A stretch of DNA of 64,000 nucleotides from NCBI RefSeq assembly GCF_018070045.1, contig NZ_JAGPYK010000004.1, forward strand, positions 124,001 to 188,000, read 5' to 3'. The notes beneath the pieces were generated by a model. That model was not told the DNA's origin. It saw nothing but the letters and a program-made list of their open reading frames with translations, and made no database searches. The position numbers and the translations under genes were made by a program. The DNA is from Micromonospora sp. U21. GTDB lineage: Bacteria; Actinomycetota; Actinomycetes; Mycobacteriales; Micromonosporaceae. The first letter of the stretch is position 1. Each line of letters opens with the position of its first letter. Shown piece by piece: positions 54,535 through 64,000 of this stretch.

Positions 54535-56187
54535 ATGGCCGAGCTGACCATCTCGACGGAGGAGATCCGCGGCGCCCTGGAGCGCTACGTCTCCTCCTAC
54601 TCGACCGACGTCTCCCGCGAGGAGGTCGGCACCGTCGCCGACACCGGTGACGGCATCGCCCACGTCGAGGGCCTGCCCTCGACCAAGACCAACGAGCTGC
54701 TGGAATTCGAGGACGGCACGCTCGGCGTGGCGCTGAACCTCGACGTCCGGGAGATCGGTGTCGTCGTTCTCGGTGACGCCGCCAACCTGGAGGAGGGGCA
54801 GCGGGTCAAGCGCACCGACCGCGTCCTCTCCGTGCCGGTCGGCGACGCCTTCCTCGGCCGCGTGGTCAACGCGCTCGGCCAGCCGATCGACGGCCTCGGC
54901 GACATCGCCGACGAGGGCTACCGCGAGCTGGAGCTGCAGGCTCCGAACGTGATGGCCCGGCAGTCGGTGTTCGAGCCGCTGCAGACCGGCATCAAGGCGA
55001 TCGACGCGATGACGCCGATCGGTCGGGGTCAGCGGCAGCTGATCATCGGCGACCGGAAGACCGGTAAGACCACGGTCGCCCTGGACGCCATCCTCAACCA
55101 GCGGGACAACTGGCGCACCGGCGACCCGAAGAAGCAGGTCCGCTGCATCTACGTCGCCATCGGCCAGAAGGCCTCCACGATCGCCTCCATCAAGGGCCAG
55201 CTGGAGGAGGCGGGCGCGATGGAGTACACGACCATCGTGGCCTCCCCGGCGTCCGACCCGGCCGGCTTCAAGTACATCGCCCCGTACACCGGCTCGTCCA
55301 TCGGGCAGCACTGGATGTACGGCGGCAAGCACGTCCTGATCGTCTTCGACGACCTGAGCAAGCAGGCCGAGGCGTACCGGGCCGTGTCGCTGCTGCTGCG
55401 CCGCCCGCCGGGCCGCGAGGCGTACCCGGGTGACGTCTTCTACCTGCACTCCCGCCTGCTGGAGCGCTGCGCGAAGCTCTCCGACGAGCTGGGTGGCGGC
55501 TCGATGACCGGTCTGCCGATCATCGAGACGAAGGCCAACGACATCTCGGCCTTCATCCCGACCAACGTCATCTCGATCACCGACGGCCAGATCTTCCTGG
55601 AGACCGACCTGTTCAACCAGGGCGTCCGTCCGGCGATCAACGTCGGCACCTCGGTCTCCCGGGTCGGTGGCGCCGCGCAGGTGAAGCCGATGAAGAAGGT
55701 CGCCGGCTCGCTGCGGCTCAACCTGGCCCAGTACCGCGAGCTGGAGGCGTTCGCCGCCTTCGCCTCGGACCTGGACAAGGCCTCCCGGGCCCAGCTGGAC
55801 CGCGGTTCGCGCCTGGTCGAGCTGCTCAAGCAGCCGAACTACTCGCCGTTCCCGGTGCAGGAGCAGGTCGTCTCGGTCTGGGCCGGCACCGAGGGCAAGC
55901 TGGACGACATCCCGGTGGGTGAGGTCCGGCGCTTCGAGTCGGAGTTCCTCCAGTACCTGCGGCACAAGCACGCGGGTGTGCTGGCCGGGATCGCCGACAA
56001 CCAGTGGAACGACGACATCATCGGCTCCCTGGACAGCGCGATCAGCGAGTTCAAGCAGGTCTTCCTCGGCAAGGCGGACGAGCGTCGGGTCAACGACGCG
56101 CCGGCCGCGCCGCTGGAGGGCGACGAGAACCGCGAGACGGTGACCCGCTTCCGCGACGGCGCGACCGACCGCCCGGCCGAGAGCTGA
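54535..56187 (+). CDS. atpA: ATP synthase F1 subunit alpha
   Basis: A 550-residue non-catalytic nucleotide-binding subunit. Walker A is [15 protein letters not shown] (Lys178), followed by [15 protein letters not shown] [40 protein letters not shown] and [20 protein letters not shown], with the Arg finger in [28 protein letters not shown] precedes the ATG. The 4-nt gap to atpG indicates tight coupling. Confidence 0.98.
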   Translation: MAELTISTEEIRGALERYVSSYSTDVSREEVGTVADTGDGIAHVEGLPSTKTNELLEFEDGTLGVALNLDVREIGVVVLGDAANLEEGQRVKRTDRVLSVPVGDAFLGRVVNALGQPIDGLGDIADEGYRELELQAPNVMARQSVFEPLQTGIKAIDAMTPIGRGQRQLIIGDRKTGKTTVALDAILNQRDNWRTGDPKKQVRCIYVAIGQKASTIASIKGQLEEAGAMEYTTIVASPASDPAGFKYIAPYTGSSIGQHWMYGGKHVLIVFDDLSKQAEAYRAVSLLLRRPPGREAYPGDVFYLHSRLLERCAKLSDELGGGSMTGLPIIETKANDISAFIPTNVISITDGQIFLETDLFNQGVRPAINVGTSVSRVGGAAQVKPMKKVAGSLRLNLAQYRELEAFAAFASDLDKASRAQLDRGSRLVELLKQPNYSPFPVQEQVVSVWAGTEGKLDDIPVGEVRRFESEFLQYLRHKHAGVLAGIADNQWNDDIIGSLDSAISEFKQVFLGKADERRVNDAPAAPLEGDENRETVTRFRDGATDRPAES

Positions 56188-56191
56188 TCCC

Positions 56192-58557
<2,366 letters not shown>

Positions 58558-58579
58558 CAGCCCGATCGGATCCGAAACA

Positions 58580-58614
58580 AAAAGACTGCCCCGGCCATGC
58601 CGGGGCAGTCTTTT
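58580..58614 (+). terminator. Strong intrinsic terminator after atpD
   Basis: A perfect 16-bp stem (58580-58595 with 58599-58614), a 3-nt CAT loop and flanking A- and T-runs (AAAAGACTGCC ... GGCAGTCTTTT) lie 22 nt after the atpD stop. It is the most canonical terminator in the window. Confidence 0.95.
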
Positions 58615-58784
58615 GTTCACCTTCACGCCCTAACATCGCCGCGGTCCGTTACTCGCGGTCGTCGGTCCTGAACCAGCCGAGATACGGTCGTTCCGCGCGC
58701 TCACGTGAACGAGCGTTGATATTTGCAACCTTTCGGCTACGTGCGCCCGTCTCCTACTCGTGGGCGTAACGATCGGAGATGCTC

Positions 58785-59921
58785 GTGGGTAAGGCCGGCA
58801 AGAGTGGCCGCAAGCCGTCCATCTGGCGGGGCGTGCCGCGCTGGGCCAGGGTGTGCACGGTGTTCGGCACCGTGCTGACCATGCTCAGCGGGGCGGTGCT
58901 GGTCGGCACCGAGGTGCTGATGGCCCGCTACGAGGGCGCGGTCGGCAAGGCCGACCTCTTCGGCGACCAGGCGGCCGGGGCCCAGGCGAAGAAGTCCGAC
59001 ATCAAGGGCCCGCTCAACATCCTGCTGGTCGGCATCGACCCGCGTACGCCGACGGCGGCGCCACTGGCCGACTCGATCATGGTGTTGCACGTGCCCGCGA
59101 CGATGGACCGGGCCTATCTGTTCTCGATGCCGCGGGACCTCTACGTGCACATCCCGCCGTTCAAGAAGGCCAACTTCAACGGCGAGACAACGAAGATCAA
59201 CGCCGCCATGTCGGTGGGCAGCCAGGTGCCAGGGGGAAACCCCGACGCGGCGCGGGGCTTTGAGCTGCTGGCCACCACTGTGCAGAACGTGACCGGCATA
59301 AAGCGGTTCGACGCAGGTGCGATCATCAACTTCACCGGCTTCCAGAAGATCGTCGACGCCATGGGCGGCGTCGACATGTACATCGAGCGGGACGTGAAGT
59401 CCGAGCACAAGCAGCCGGACGGTAAGCCGCGGCCGGGCAACACGCAGGGCGAGGGCTACGTCGGCCCGCAGGCGGTCTACAAGAAGGGCAACCAACACCT
59501 CAGCGGGTGGCAGGCGCTGGACTACGTCCGGCAGCGCTACCCGAAGAACGGTGTCCTGGACTCTGACTACGGCCGGCAGCGTCACCAGCAGCAGTTCGTC
59601 AAGGCCATGGTCGGGCAGGCGTTCAGCGCCGACGTGGTGTCCAACCCGATCAAGCTGGACAAGGTCCTCCGCGCCGCCGGTCAGTCGCTGATCTTCAGCG
59701 GTCGCGGCAACAGCGTGATCGACTTCGGCATCGCTCTGAAGAACATCCGGCCCAACACGATCCAGATGATCAAACTCCCCGGCGGTGGAGTCTTCGACGG
59801 TAAGAAGTACAAGGGCGAGCAGTTCAAGCCAGGCGTCTCAGACTTCTTCACCGCCCTGCACAATGAACAACTGGACCCGTTCCTGCTGGAGCACCCGGAC
59901 TTCCTGAACAAGACCAAGTAG
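58785..59921 (+). CDS. LCP (LytR-CpsA-Psr) family protein
   Basis: A 378-residue membrane-anchored protein with one N-terminal helix (VCTVFGTVLTMLSGAVLVGT) and an extracytoplasmic LCP domain: LNILLVGIDPRTPTAAPLAD, SIMVLHVPATMDRAYLFSMP then RDLYVHIP, INAAMSVG, VDAMGGVDMYI and LDYVRQRYPKNGVLDSDYGR. LCP enzymes transfer glycopolymers (teichoic-acid-like chains, arabinogalactan) from lipid carriers to peptidoglycan. Two in-frame starts exist: ATG 58779 touches its GGAG, whereas GTG 58785 lies 6 nt from it and is preferred. It lies alone between a terminator after atpD and a promoter-like site before atpC. Confidence 0.93.
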   Translation: MGKAGKSGRKPSIWRGVPRWARVCTVFGTVLTMLSGAVLVGTEVLMARYEGAVGKADLFGDQAAGAQAKKSDIKGPLNILLVGIDPRTPTAAPLADSIMVLHVPATMDRAYLFSMPRDLYVHIPPFKKANFNGETTKINAAMSVGSQVPGGNPDAARGFELLATTVQNVTGIKRFDAGAIINFTGFQKIVDAMGGVDMYIERDVKSEHKQPDGKPRPGNTQGEGYVGPQAVYKKGNQHLSGWQALDYVRQRYPKNGVLDSDYGRQRHQQQFVKAMVGQAFSADVVSNPIKLDKVLRAAGQSLIFSGRGNSVIDFGIALKNIRPNTIQMIKLPGGGVFDGKKYKGEQFKPGVSDFFTALHNEQLDPFLLEHPDFLNKTK

Positions 59922-59947
59922 CCGTGGCGTAGCTCTCCCCACCCGCC

Positions 59948-59977
59948 TTGGGGGCGAGTTCGCGTCAGGACTAGACT
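59948..59977 (+). promoter_or_regulatory. Candidate atpC promoter
   Basis: TTGGGG (59948-59953) and TAGACT (59972-59977) are 18 bp apart, 33 bp upstream of the atpC GTG. The -10 fits the TANNNT pattern seen before other housekeeping genes here; the -35 is weak. Confidence 0.45.
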
Positions 59978-60010
59978 TTCGGCAATCCGCCGCCGCAGCA
60001 AGGAGACAGC

Positions 60011-60292
60011 GTGGCACAGCAGCTTCACGTCGAGCTCGTCGCCGTCGAGGAGAAGGTCTGGTCCGGTGACGCCGAGATGGTCGTCGCCCGGACGACCGAG
60101 GGTGAGCTGGGTGTCCTGCCGGGGCACGCGCCGCTGCTCGGCCAGCTCGCCGAGCCCGGCCAGGTCCGCATCAAGCTGGCCGGCGGAGAGCAGATCTCCT
60201 ACGACGTGGCCGGCGGCTTCCTCTCGGTGAGCGCCGACGGCGTCACCGTGCTGGCCGAGAGCGCAACCCCGGTCTCCTCGCAGAGCCACTGA
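60011..60292 (+). CDS. atpC: ATP synthase F1 subunit epsilon, short form
   Basis: A 93-residue protein that is essentially the N-terminal beta-sandwich of epsilon: [40 protein letters not shown] and [20 protein letters not shown]. Typical epsilon subunits are about 120-140 residues and end in a two-helix domain that can block rotation; here the protein ends TPVSSQSH right after the sandwich, so that domain is absent. GTG 60011 follows AAGGAGA. It is separated from atpD by 1.45 kb and lies 12 bp before the DUF2550 gene. Confidence 0.95.
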   Translation: MAQQLHVELVAVEEKVWSGDAEMVVARTTEGELGVLPGHAPLLGQLAEPGQVRIKLAGGEQISYDVAGGFLSVSADGVTVLAESATPVSSQSH

Positions 60293-60304
60293 GCCGTACC
60301 GGGG

Positions 60305-60760
60305 ATGGAGATCGTCGAGGGAATCGGGATCGGCGTCGCCGTTATTCTCGCTGCGCTCCTCATCCTCTTCGTCCGGCGCGCCCTGGTCACCCGGAGCGGT
60401 GGCATCATTCGGCTCAGCGTCCGGGTCTCCACCATGCTCGACGGCCGCGGCTGGTCGCCGGGCTTCGGCCGGTTCGCCGGTGACGAGCTGCGCTGGTACC
60501 GGATGTTCAGCTTCGCGCTGCGGCCCAAGCGGGTGCTCTCCCGCAAGGGGCTCGCGGTGGAGCGCCGCCGGTTGCCTGAGGGCCAGGAACGCCTCTCCAT
60601 GCCGGCCGACTGGGTGATTCTCCGCTGTACCATTCACCACGCACCGGTGGAGATCGCCATGGCGCGGTCGACAGTGACCGGTTTCCTCTCCTGGCTCGAG
60701 GCCGCCCCTCCGGGGGCGGTCTCGCCGCGTATGGCCTCCCAGGACTGGCCTGCTGCCTGA
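60305..60760 (+). CDS. DUF2550 domain membrane protein
   Basis: A 151-residue protein with one N-terminal helix (GIGIGVAVILAALLILFVRR) and a cytoplasmic basic domain (GWSPGFGRFAGDELRWYRMF, LRPKRVLSRKGLAVERRRLP). DUF2550 genes lie next to atpC across actinobacteria, which suggests a link to ATP synthase or the membrane, but no function is known. It is probably co-transcribed with atpC. Confidence 0.93.
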   Translation: MEIVEGIGIGVAVILAALLILFVRRALVTRSGGIIRLSVRVSTMLDGRGWSPGFGRFAGDELRWYRMFSFALRPKRVLSRKGLAVERRRLPEGQERLSMPADWVILRCTIHHAPVEIAMARSTVTGFLSWLEAAPPGAVSPRMASQDWPAA

Positions 60761-60785
60761 GCCGCTCTTCTGTGGTCGCTCTTCT

Positions 60786-60861
60786 GGGTTTCCGGGGGAG
60801 CCCGCCCGGCTCCGGACGGTCAGGCTTGATCCCTGCGCCGGGCGGGCTCCCCCGGAAACCC
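60786..60861. repeat. Long inverted repeat, 25-bp perfect arms
   Basis: Arms at 60786-60810 and 60837-60861 are perfect reverse complements (25 bp) with a 26-nt loop; each holds TTTCCGGGGGAGCCCGCCC. It starts 26 bp after the DUF2550 stop and could terminate that operon. The whole 339-bp space from 60761 to 61099 has no credible gene; a second weak pair (TCGGGCT at 60978 and AGCCCGA at 61016) is the only other structure I see. Confidence 0.9.
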
Positions 60862-61099
60862 GTCGTTGCCACTGTGCGTCGTTCCGGCACCGGCTTTCAC
60901 CACCTGCCGTTACCGGTGTGGTTGAGTCCCGCCTTCTCGGTGGTCGGGGCGGGTTGATCGACTCGGTTTTCTTGAATTCGGGCTGTCCTGCTGGTCGGGA
61001 TGCTCCTGTTTCATGAGCCCGAGTGGATCAAGCCTCGGCTACGCGTGCCGGCGTCGAGATCGGGAACCCACACCTGGACGTGGTGCGGCGCGCCGACGC

Positions 61100-61672
61100 T
61101 CAGCGCTTACCGCCCGGCACCCATAGCACATCTCCCGCCGGATTTGCCGTTCTTGACAGGATAAAGAGCAGATCGGAGAGCCGGTTGAGATACTTTGCCG
61201 GGAGCGGGCTGGTCCGTTCCGGATCGTGGCTGACCAGCGCCCACGCTGCCCGTTCGGCACGCCGGGCGATGGTCCGCGCCACGTGCAGCAGCGCCGCGCC
61301 CGCGGTGCCGCCGGGGAGGATGAAGGAGTCGAGCTTGCTCAGGCGTGCGTTGTACTCGTCGCACCAGCCCTCAAGGCGCTCGACGTACTCCTCGGTCACC
61401 CGCAGCGGCGGGTACTTCGGCTCCGGCTCGACCGGCGTGGACAGGTCCGCGCCCACGTCGAACAGGTCGTTCTGGATCGATGCCAGCACGGCCCGCAGTT
61501 CCTCGTCGAGCTGGCCCAGGGCCAGCGCGACGCCGATCGCCGCGTTGCACTCGTCGACATCCGCGTACGCGGCGATCCGTGGATCGGTCTTCGGCACCTG
61601 CTCGTTGTTGCTCAGCCTGGTCATGCCGGCGTCGCCGGCCTTGGTGTAGATGCGCGTGAGGTGGACGGCCAT
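61100..61672 (-). CDS. Cob(I)alamin adenosyltransferase (PduO/CobO-type ATR)
   Basis: A 190-residue enzyme that transfers the adenosyl group of ATP to cob(I)alamin, making adenosylcobalamin. It has the N-terminal [31 protein letters not shown], and the C-terminal ATP/cobalamin region [20 protein letters not shown] and [16 protein letters not shown] 61672 is chosen; longer frames run antisense to murA. It is divergent from murA with overlapping start regions, so the two must have tightly linked promoters. Confidence 0.93.
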   Translation of the reverse strand: MAVHLTRIYTKAGDAGMTRLSNNEQVPKTDPRIAAYADVDECNAAIGVALALGQLDEELRAVLASIQNDLFDVGADLSTPVEPEPKYPPLRVTEEYVERLEGWCDEYNARLSKLDSFILPGGTAGAALLHVARTIARRAERAAWALVSHDPERTSPLPAKYLNRLSDLLFILSRTANPAGDVLWVPGGKR

Positions 61673-63113
61673 GACGCACAGCCTACGGATACCGGACCTG
61701 ACGATCCCGGCGCGCCCGGACACCACCGCCGGCTGGCCGGCGGTGGTGGGCCCCGGGAACGCGGGCGATCCGGCGGTCAACGATGTCGATGTCATCCGGG
61801 TTTGCGGCGGCGCCCGGCTGACCGGCACCGTGCATGTGGTGGGCGCCAAGAACTCGGCGTTGAAGTTGATGGCCGCCGCGCTGCTCGCTCCGGGCCGCAG
61901 CGTGATCACCAACGTCCCGCGGATCACCGACATCGCGATCATGGGGGAGGTGCTGCGCCGGCTGGGCTGCGACGTGCGGTTCGACGCGGATGACCCGGTC
62001 GATCCGATGGTCGCGCGGGGCGGGGCGGCCCGATCCCGATCGGTGATCATCGACGTACCCGAACAGCCGGGCGCGGACGCGGACTACGACCTGGTCCGCC
62101 GGCTCCGCGCGTCGATCTGCGTGCTCGGCCCGCTGCTGGCCCGCCGGGGGTACGTGCGGGTGGCCCATCCGGGCGGCGACGCGATCGGCTCGCGCGGGCT
62201 GGACATGCACGTCTCCGGGCTGACCCGGATGGGCGCGGACATCTCCGGTGAGCACGGGTTCGTCATCGCCGCCGCACCGCACGGGCTGCGCGGCGCGGAC
62301 ATCGTGCTGGACTTCCCCAGCGTGGGCGCGACCGAGAACCTGGTGATGGCGGCGGTGCTGGCCCAGGGCACCACGACGATCGACAACGCCGCTCGGGAGC
62401 CGGAGATCGTCGACATCTGCACCATGCTCAACCAGATGGGCGCGCGGATCTCCGGCGCTGGAACGTCCGCCCTGCGGATCACCGGCGTACCCGGGCTGCG
62501 CCCGGTGCGGCACGCCACGGTGGGGGACCGGATCGTCGCCGGCACCTGGGCGTTCGGCGCGGCGATGACCCGTGGCGACGTGACGGTGACCGGGCTCGAC
62601 CCGGCCTTCCTGGAGGTCGCGCTGGACAAGGTGGTGGCGGCCGGCGGCCTCGTGGAGACCCGGGGAGACGGTTTCCGGGTGCGGATGGACGACCGGCCCC
62701 GGGCGGTCGACGTGGTGACGCTGCCGTACCCGGGCTTCGCCACCGACCTGCTGCCGATGGCGATCGGCCTGGCCGCCGTCAGCGACGGTGCCTCGTTGAT
62801 CACCGAGAACATCTTCGACGGCCGGTTCATGTTCGCCAACGAGATGATGCGCCTCGGCGCGGACATCAAGACCGACGGGCACCACGCGGTGGTCCGCGGC
62901 CGGGACCGTCTCTCCGGGGCGCCGGTGCGGGCCACCGACATCCGCGCCGGGGCCGGGCTGATCATCGCCGGGCTCTGCGCCGACGGGGTCACCGAGGTCT
63001 CCCACGTGCACCACGTCGACCGGGGCTACCCGGACTTCGTGGCCGACCTGCTCGCGCTCGGGGTGGACGTCGAGCGGGGGACGACGCCGGAGGAGCCGGC
63101 ACTGGAGATCTGA
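61671..63113 (+). CDS. murA: UDP-N-acetylglucosamine 1-carboxyvinyltransferase (MurA), Cys-to-Asp form
   Basis: About 480 residues; joins enolpyruvate to UDP-GlcNAc, the first step of peptidoglycan synthesis. EPSP-synthase fold repeats are clear: [58 protein letters not shown] and [20 protein letters not shown]. The catalytic loop reads [16 protein letters not shown], with Asp (about 170) where most MurA have the fosfomycin-reactive Cys (GGCAIGARPVDLH). The start is uncertain: ATG 61671 adds about 40 residues before the fold begins at [13 protein letters not shown] hairpin terminator follows. Confidence 0.95.
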   Translation: MTHSLRIPDLTIPARPDTTAGWPAVVGPGNAGDPAVNDVDVIRVCGGARLTGTVHVVGAKNSALKLMAAALLAPGRSVITNVPRITDIAIMGEVLRRLGCDVRFDADDPVDPMVARGGAARSRSVIIDVPEQPGADADYDLVRRLRASICVLGPLLARRGYVRVAHPGGDAIGSRGLDMHVSGLTRMGADISGEHGFVIAAAPHGLRGADIVLDFPSVGATENLVMAAVLAQGTTTIDNAAREPEIVDICTMLNQMGARISGAGTSALRITGVPGLRPVRHATVGDRIVAGTWAFGAAMTRGDVTVTGLDPAFLEVALDKVVAAGGLVETRGDGFRVRMDDRPRAVDVVTLPYPGFATDLLPMAIGLAAVSDGASLITENIFDGRFMFANEMMRLGADIKTDGHHAVVRGRDRLSGAPVRATDIRAGAGLIIAGLCADGVTEVSHVHHVDRGYPDFVADLLALGVDVERGTTPEEPALEI

Positions 63114-63121
63114 CGCCAACC

Positions 63122-63148
63122 GGGGCTGCCGGGTCTCCCGACAGCCCC
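63122..63148 (+). terminator. Terminator after murA
   Basis: GGGGCTG pairs with CAGCCCC and CGGG with CCCG around a TCT loop, with one mismatch between the two stems, 8 nt after the stop; two T follow. Confidence 0.75.
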
Positions 63149-63215
63149 TTAGCCGTCGTTCAGGCTCGCCGACTAGGGTGCAGGCAGGCACTCAATCGCA
63201 GCGAGGGAGAAGCAG

Positions 63216-64000
63216 ATGGCGGGTCGACTCGCGGTCGTCGGGGCCGGGCTGATGGGCTCCGGCATCGCCCAGGTGGCGGCGCAGGCGGGCTGGCAGGTGA
63301 CGCTGCGCGACCTGGACGACGCGGCCACCACCCGGGGCCTCGGCGGCATCAGGAAGTCGCTGGAGAAGTTCGCCGAGAAGGGCAAGATCGAGGCGTCCGA
63401 GGTCGAGGCGACGCTCGCCCGGATCACCCCGACCACCGACCTGGAGGCGGCGGCGGACGCGGACATCGTGGTCGAGGCGGTCTTCGAGCGTCTGGAGATC
63501 AAGCACGAGGTGTTCCGCGCGCTGGACAAGATCTGCAAGTCCGACGCGGTGCTCGCCACCAACACCTCGGCCATCCCGGTCACCCAGATCGCCGCGGTCA
63601 CCGAGCGGCCCGAGGCGGTCGTCGGCACCCACTTCTTCTCCCCGGTGCCGATGATGCAGCTGTGCGAGCTGGTCCGCGGCTACAAGACCAGCGACGCCAC
63701 GCTGGCCACCGTACGGGCCTTCGCCGAGGAGATCGGCAAGACGGTGGTGGTGGTCAACCGGGACATCGCCGGCTTCGTCACCACCCGGCTGATCTCCGCC
63801 CTGGTGGTGGAGGCGGTCAAGCTGGTCGAGTCCGGTGTGGTGTCGGCGGAGGACCTGGACACCGCCTGCCGGCTGGGCTTCGGGCACGCGATGGGCCCGC
63901 TGGCCACCACCGACCTGACCGGCGTGGACGTGCTCCTGCACGCCTCGAAGAACATCTACACCGACACCGCGGACGAGAAGTTCTTCCCGCCGGAGCTGCT
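63216..64000 (+). CDS. 3-hydroxybutyryl-CoA dehydrogenase family protein (3' end cut by window)
   Basis: The frame is open from ATG 63216 to the window edge, about 261 residues of a family usually about 285 long. It starts MAGRLAVVGAGLMGSGIAQV (GxGxxG), then VVEAVFERLEIKHEVFRALD, LATNTSAIPVTQIAAVTERP, VGTHFFSPVPMMQLCELVRG (His-Glu catalytic region), VNRDIAGFVTTRLISALVVE and GFGHAMGPLATTDLTGVDVL. It oxidises 3-hydroxyacyl-CoA with NAD(P). GGGAGA precedes the ATG and a TAGGGT box lies at 63174-63179. Confidence 0.95.
   Translation, partial: MAGRLAVVGAGLMGSGIAQVAAQAGWQVTLRDLDDAATTRGLGGIRKSLEKFAEKGKIEASEVEATLARITPTTDLEAAADADIVVEAVFERLEIKHEVFRALDKICKSDAVLATNTSAIPVTQIAAVTERPEAVVGTHFFSPVPMMQLCELVRGYKTSDATLATVRAFAEEIGKTVVVVNRDIAGFVTTRLISALVVEAVKLVESGVVSAEDLDTACRLGFGHAMGPLATTDLTGVDVLLHASKNIYTDTADEKFFPPEL

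Noticed and set aside
60772..60957. 61-residue plus-strand frame over the 25-bp inverted repeat
   Set aside because: It merely translates the repeat arms (GFRGSPPGSG and PGGLPRKP); no ribosome-binding site.

Overview
This is a high-GC actinobacterial chromosome segment, most likely from Micromonospora or a close relative in Micromonosporaceae. The evidence is the very high GC content, the many GTG starts, actinobacterial families (DUF2550, DUF3105, DUF305, DUF2795, an Arg/Asp/Glu-rich Rho insert) and the gene order argS-lysA-hom-thrC-thrB-rho-rpmE-prfA-prmC-tsaC-glyA-atp-atpC-DUF2550-adenosyltransferase-murA, which is a conserved actinobacterial backbone. The genus is an inference; there is no rRNA in the window.

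Positions 1-21,900 are accessory and mixed: a truncated DedA membrane protein, a DUF1349 protein divergent from a TreS-like GH13 enzyme, a 1245-residue secreted subtilisin-like protease, an SDR reductase, two coupled small membrane proteins, a Gfo/Idh/MocA oxidoreductase, an erythromycin-esterase-family protein, a TetR-MMPL exporter pair with a doubled palindromic operator, a divergent HxlR/MFS pair, a stand-alone LigD-type polymerase domain, a secreted GH18 chitinase, tRNA-Arg(CCG), a degenerate IS630-type transposase-like protein and a DUF3105-DUF305 pair.

Positions 22,000-35,800 hold argS and the aspartate-family amino-acid genes lysA, hom, thrC and thrB. An RND exporter and an MFS transporter sit between thrC and thrB. 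rho follows, with a 296-nt leader, a TTG start and a repeat-coded N-terminal insert. A strong intrinsic-type hairpin closes this block.

Positions 35,900-51,500 carry translation genes (rpmE, prfA, prmC, tsaC) and glyA interleaved with lineage-specific genes: a secreted phosphodiester-glycosidase/metallophosphoesterase fusion, a T4 Pnk-like kinase-phosphatase, a GGDEF diguanylate cyclase, a low-molecular-weight phosphatase, a class A penicillin-binding protein and an SDR-DUF2867 fusion.

Positions 51,070-60,300 encode F1Fo ATP synthase: two small AtpI/AtpZ-type membrane proteins, then atpB-E-F-H-A-G-D. The operon is interrupted after atpD by a near-ideal terminator and an LCP (LytR-CpsA-Psr) gene. 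atpC follows behind its own candidate promoter and encodes an unusually short epsilon subunit. After it come DUF2550, a long inverted repeat, a PduO-type cobalamin adenosyltransferase divergent from a MurA with Asp in place of the catalytic Cys, and a 3-hydroxyacyl-CoA dehydrogenase cut by the window end.

I see no CRISPR array, prophage, biosynthetic gene cluster or recognisable defence island. The most unusual signals are the split atp operon with its short epsilon, three intergenic long-inverted-repeat elements, the degenerate IS630-like protein, and a recurring TANNNT box about 7 nt before GTG starts that suggests leaderless mRNAs for several housekeeping genes.
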